This document shows, in pieces, positions 4,329 through 5,705 of a DNA stretch of 5,705 nucleotides (positions are counted from its first letter, which is position 1; every line of letters starts with the position of its first letter). The stretch spans positions 1 to 5,705 of the forward strand of contig CANGMO010000179.1 in assembly GCA_947454295.1 (NCBI GenBank), written 5' to 3'. The translations under genes and the position numbers were made by a program. The stretch is from Verrucomicrobiota bacterium (lineage in GTDB: Bacteria > Verrucomicrobiota > Verrucomicrobiia > Limisphaerales > UBA9464). The notes beneath the pieces are model-generated. The model did no database searches and was not told the origin of the DNA. It worked only from the letters and a program-made list of their open reading frames with translations.

Positions 4329-5705
4329 TTACTGCAGCGCGCCGGTGTACTCGAGGCGAAGGATCTTCGTGTCCTTGTTGTTGCCCCATTCCTTGCCGTA
4401 CTCGATCACGTAGAGGCAGCCATCCGCACCGAGTTCAATGTCCATCGGGCGGAGAATCCGCGTCTTCGGCATGAACCGGGCCATCATCAACTTGCCATTG
4501 GCGTCCTTGGCGATGTGGTCCTGGGCATCCAGTTTGACGGCGATGATCCAATTTCGGGACCACTCGTAGATGAACAGGGTGTGATCAAACTGACGGGGCA
4601 GCTTGTGTTCCGACTTCAGCTTGGGGTCGTAGTAGTACACCGGACCCGCCATGGCGGTGCGTCCACCACTGCCCACCACCGGGAACTTGCTGGAGGGGGA
4701 CGGCGGATACCAGATGAACGCCGGCTGCGCCGGAGGGAGCTCCTTGATGCCCGTATTGTTGGGCGAGTTGTTGATCGGGTGGGCCGGATCGTAGAACTCC
4801 GGCTTGAAGTCCGCTGCGAGCCAGGGTTCGGGCTTCGCGGGCCATTCGGATTCCGGCTTGCCGGCCTTGCGGGCGGCATCACGGGCCGCGTTCGCATCGA
4901 GGAACTTCTGGCGCGCCACATAGTCCACCGGGGCGTAGGGCTTGTTGTCGCCGACAAAATAGGGCCAGCCGAAGAAGCCTGCCTTGCGGGCCTGGTTGAC
5001 CTCGTCGTGACCGGTCGGGCCACGCTTGGGATCGCCGGATCCCGCATCGGGACCCACTTCACCCCAGTACAGGTAGCCCGTTTTCTGATCCACCGCGATG
5101 CGGAACGGATTGCGGTTGCCCATCACGTAGATTTCAGGACGGGTTCCCGGGGTGCCGGGCTTGAAGAGGTTGCCCTCGGGAATGTCGTAACCACCTTCGG
5201 CGCGCGGCTTGATGCGGAGGATTTTTCCGGCGAGGGAGTTCGCACTGCCCGCGGAGCGCTGGGCGTCCCACGGATAGCGGCCGGGGCGCGGATCGTTGGG
5301 AGAGTATCCATCCGAGTCGAACGGATTGGTGTTGTCGCCAATCGACACATACAGATTGCCCTTGGCGTCGAAGGTCAGCGATCCGCCGACGTGGCAGCAC
5401 TGCTCGCGCTGCACCTGCATTTCAATGATGGTCTTCTCGCTCGCGAGGTCGAGCTGGGTACCCTTCAGCGTGTAGCGGGACACGCGAATCTTGCCCGCCT
5501 TGCCCTGGCCGTCGTTGAAGGTGTCGGTAAGCGAATGGTTCAGGTAAACCCAGCCGTTCTTGAGGAAGTTGGGATCGAGCGTCATGCCCAGCATGCCCTC
5601 CTCGAGGCCGTCGAACACCGGAATGGTGGCGATGACCGTGGTGGTCTTGGTGGCGGGGGTCCACATCTTGACGATTCCCTTCCGCTCCGCCCAGAAGACG
5701 CGTCC
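4329..5705 (-). CDS. Glucose/sorbosone dehydrogenase-type PQQ beta-propeller protein (5' partial)
   Basis: The frame is open to the window edge: codons before the ATG at 5666 read GRVFWAERKGIVKM, which is homologous family sequence, so that ATG is internal and the N-terminus lies outside. The visible 458 residues fit the soluble aldose/sorbosone dehydrogenase family (GSDH, six-bladed propeller, PQQ- and calcium-dependent, usually periplasmic). Blocks in order are GLEEGMLGMTLDPNF (5562-5606), CCHVGGSLTFD (5367-5399), NLYVSIGDNTNPF (near 5320-5357), AGKILRIKP (5208-5234), GNRNPFRIAV (5091-5120), WGEVGPDAG (5040-5066), GHDEVNQ (5022-5039), then GFFGWPYFVG and GGRTAMAGPVYYYDP. The His at 5391-5393 corresponds to the catalytic base of soluble glucose dehydrogenase, and the Arg in NRNP to its substrate/PQQ arginine. 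Relatives often carry ThuA, PKD or cytochrome c domains; here the protein stops right after the propeller (ILRLEYTGALQ), and any N-terminal fusion would be off-window. The substrate is not predictable. Confidence 0.9.
   Translation of the reverse strand, partial: GRVFWAERKGIVKMWTPATKTTTVIATIPVFDGLEEGMLGMTLDPNFLKNGWVYLNHSLTDTFNDGQGKAGKIRVSRYTLKGTQLDLASEKTIIEMQVQREQCCHVGGSLTFDAKGNLYVSIGDNTNPFDSDGYSPNDPRPGRYPWDAQRSAGSANSLAGKILRIKPRAEGGYDIPEGNLFKPGTPGTRPEIYVMGNRNPFRIAVDQKTGYLYWGEVGPDAGSGDPKRGPTGHDEVNQARKAGFFGWPYFVGDNKPYAPVDYVARQKFLDANAARDAARKAGKPESEWPAKPEPWLAADFKPEFYDPAHPINNSPNNTGIKELPPAQPAFIWYPPSPSSKFPVVGSGGRTAMAGPVYYYDPKLKSEHKLPRQFDHTLFIYEWSRNWIIAVKLDAQDHIAKDANGKLMMARFMPKTRILRPMDIELGADGCLYVIEYGKEWGNNKDTKILRLEYTGALQ

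Overview
The window is GC-rich bacterial chromosomal DNA and most likely comes from a member of the Verrucomicrobiota. Three observations point there. The secreted protein encoded at 684-1463 begins with a short module (LTLAGGRILHDV...VDLVDLGPELQRRFHFDP) that I associate with Verrucomicrobiota exported proteins. The gene set combines a CRTAC1-type protein, a DUF6807 protein and a sorbosone-dehydrogenase-like protein, as is common in Verrucomicrobiota and Planctomycetota. The starts also lack clear Shine-Dalgarno sequences. The phylum call is an inference from protein style, not a measured placement.

Layout, left to right. (1) 1-440, plus strand: the C-terminal end of a CRTAC1/FG-GAP-type protein that begins outside the window. 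(2) 436-667: two closely spaced copies of a roughly 107-109 bp element with imperfect inverted ends, each able to fold as a long hairpin. They fill almost the whole gap between two convergent genes, and the first copy supplies the stop codon of the upstream gene. (3) 684-1463, minus strand: a secreted protein with a putative OB-fold domain. (4) 1464-1594: a short divergent intergenic region. (5) 1595-2842, plus strand: argG, argininosuccinate synthase, complete, followed by a strong intrinsic terminator (2871-2906). (6) 2964-4223, plus strand: a secreted DUF6807 ('PmoA-like') protein. (7) 4273-4309: a hairpin with a T-run reading on the minus strand, which terminates the next gene. (8) 4329-5705, minus strand: a glucose/sorbosone dehydrogenase-type beta-propeller, cut off at its N-terminus by the window edge.

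No multi-gene operon is visible. Each gene has its own intergenic boundaries, and two of the gaps are convergent. argG is the one core-metabolism gene (arginine biosynthesis). The others look like exported, accessory proteins of carbohydrate or surface metabolism. The DUF6807 and sugar-dehydrogenase genes are tail-to-tail neighbours and may serve related sugar catabolism, but the sequence does not prove this. I found no tRNA, rRNA, CRISPR array, transposase or phage gene. The least explained feature is the paired hairpin repeat; the rest is mostly recognisable families.
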